From the NCBI GenBank assembly GCA_019915135.1, contig JAHLMK010000021.1, positions 1 to 64,000 on the forward strand: a stretch of 64,000 nt of DNA. Direction: 5' to 3'. Position 1 is the stretch's first letter. The number at the start of each line of letters is the position of its first letter. The translations under genes and the position numbers were made by a program. The notes under the pieces are model-generated. The model worked only from the letters and a program-made list of their open reading frames with translations, had not been told where the DNA came from and ran no database searches. Below, one piece after another: positions 62,788 through 64,000 of this stretch. The stretch comes from Strobilurus pachycystidiatus. Its lineage: Eukaryota > Basidiomycota > Agaricomycetes > Agaricales > Physalacriaceae.

Positions 62788-63828
62788 ATGTCCCAAACAA
62801 CGTCGGAGCCCGATAGGAAATCCGGGGCTTCACTGACCTCAGGGGCTGACCGCCATCCAGAGCTCGCTGACCGCGACCTGGAGCACGCTGCTGCTCCCAC
62901 CACAGCGCCCAAGTTCTCCTTCTGGTCCCACTTGAACCAGGATGTCGATCCCGAACAATCCACAGGCCCTCTCTCCGCCTTCTGCTTCATGACCGGGTAC
63001 ATGTAAGTGTCGTCATTGAAACGAAAAACCCAGCTTATCAACCGTCCCGCGCTCGTAGCGATGTCATTTCGTTCTCTGCGATTTTTGTATGGTGTGGTTT
63101 CCAGACCGGTAACTTTGCACAGGTGAATACTTCGTTCAAATGGTGAATGTGGTGTTGAATCCCCAATCAGTTGGGTCTCGCATTGGCGCGTTTGTTTGAC
63201 GGATCCCACGGACACCGCGATTCCAGTTTCCGTATCGCAGATAAACAGGCCTTGACTTCGCTCCTCTCCTTCAACGCCGGGGCCTTCGTCGGGAGAGTAG
63301 GGGACAGGGTTGGCCCGCACAAGCGATTCTGGCTTATCGGCGGCTCCTTCCTCCAGGTGCTGCTCACGATGGCTGCCGCTGTTACTATCTTCAAGAGCGG
63401 ACAGCCTGGTGTGGCGGATGCTCGGGATCTCCCTACCTGGACGAACCCGCTTTCGTACGTTTGCCTTGCCTTCATGAGCGCCAGTCTCGGCGTTCAGGGT
63501 ATACAGGCAAAGAGGCTCAACACTCAGTTCACGACAACTAGTTAGCAATCCCTGCTTCGCACCTGTACCTGACACTAACACCTCCCTAGTCGTTCTCACC
63601 ACCGTCTGGGTCGAGCTTGTCAGCGATCCCAAACTATTCAACTTCATGCACAAGGTCAAGACACGCGACCACAAGCTCATTGCCGCTGGTACGCTCTTCC
63701 TTGGCGCGTTCGTCGGCCGCGCAATATTAGCTGCCATTGGCCCCGCTGGTGCATTGGGTATCGGCTGTGGTTTCCGAGTCCTCGTCGCACTTTCATGGTT
63801 CTTTGTCCCCAACAAGAAGAAAAACTGA
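62788..63828 (+). CDS. DUF1275 (YoaK-type) multi-pass membrane protein
   Basis: Four exons: ATG 62788 (MSQTTSEPDRKSG), introns about 63003-63059, 63124-63171 and 63542-63590, TGA 63826-63828; about 290 aa. After a hydrophilic N-terminus come the family hallmarks: FCFMTGYIDVISFSAIFVWCGFQTGNFAQLGLALARLF, FNAGAFVGRVGDRVG, FLQVLLTMAAAVTIF, SYVCLAFMSASLGVQGIQAKRLNTQFTTTIVLTTVWVEL, LFLGAFVGRAILAAIGPAGALGIGCGFRVLVALSWFFVP and a basic C-terminus. About six membrane segments are predicted by eye. DUF1275 proteins are widespread in fungi and bacteria; transport has been suggested for some but no function is established. Confidence 0.88.
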
Positions 63829-64000
63829 TGACATAGAGAAGAGCATTTTCTTGATAGATATAGAGGTTTGGGTTCGTTACCCATTGATGATATTGTTAGC
63901 ACGACATACCTTAATTACTTTAACGCTGAATTTGGATATCCTGTACGGCACTCACCTCTCAACTTAGGTCGAGTCTTAGTGTAGGCGAAGACGGGCAGTC

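Noticed and set aside
62763..63902. 379-codon minus-strand open frame across the DUF1275 gene
   Set aside because: It overlaps all exons and introns of a clear membrane-protein gene and has no domain of its own.
1..64000. CRISPR arrays, rRNA genes or bacterial-type operon features
   Set aside because: None seen; the window is eukaryotic nuclear DNA with spliceosomal introns.

Overview
The window is nuclear DNA of a basidiomycete fungus, most likely an agaricomycete. The coding genes carry many short (about 50 nt) GT-AG introns, a KDZ-type transposase is present, and the housekeeping proteins (MetAP1, DPH1, FHA-RING ligase, USP, DNA2, IES6, RPL10, alpha-COP) are fungal in character. It falls into two halves: a transposon island (1-37.2 kb) and a compact housekeeping block (37.2-64 kb).

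Transposon island. A 5'-truncated KDZ transposase on the minus strand (731-2312) abuts element A (2313-22666, about 20.4 kb), a Ty3/gypsy-like LTR retrotransposon with nearly identical 1831-bp LTRs. Its right LTR abuts element B (22667-36264), a diverged relative that lacks its 5' LTR and the start of gag but keeps an open protease and pol and its 3' LTR (34595-36264). The outer flanks of A show no target-site duplication, so the A/B junction looks like recombination between two A copies. Both elements have the order gag, protease, pol, then a large accessory module: sense gene(s) for a coiled-coil protein with a stretched Zn2Cys6-like cysteine cluster (two in A, one in B), then two antisense genes (M2, M1) conserved between A and B but not recognised. 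Shared features seen in both copies: (i) gag/protease and protease/pol are each joined by a -1 shift with a G GGT TTY heptamer in the zero frame; (ii) the 3' polypurine tract is duplicated exactly at the border of the sense and antisense modules, giving a central PPT-like site; (iii) there is no ATG for more than 0.8 kb downstream of the LTR TATA box; (iv) introns of the accessory genes contain inverted repeats that pair the 5' splice site or the sequence just after it. Element A in addition carries at least 19 copies of the palindrome TCGA-N2-TCGA and a cluster of three antisense tRNA-like sequences. A non-autonomous hAT element (36727-37235) with an 8-bp target duplication follows.

Housekeeping block. 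A truncated conserved fungal gene lies next to MAP1 (38131-39988, +). Then come DPH1 (-), an FHA-RING E3 ligase (+), a long gene with two USP deubiquitinase domains (+), DNA2 (-), IES6 (+, starting only 79 bp from DNA2), RPL10 (+), a degenerate coding fragment (-), alpha-COP (+) and a DUF1275 membrane protein (+). These genes are densely packed in divergent and convergent pairs and do not form a pathway; they are ordinary conserved loci next to the transposon island.
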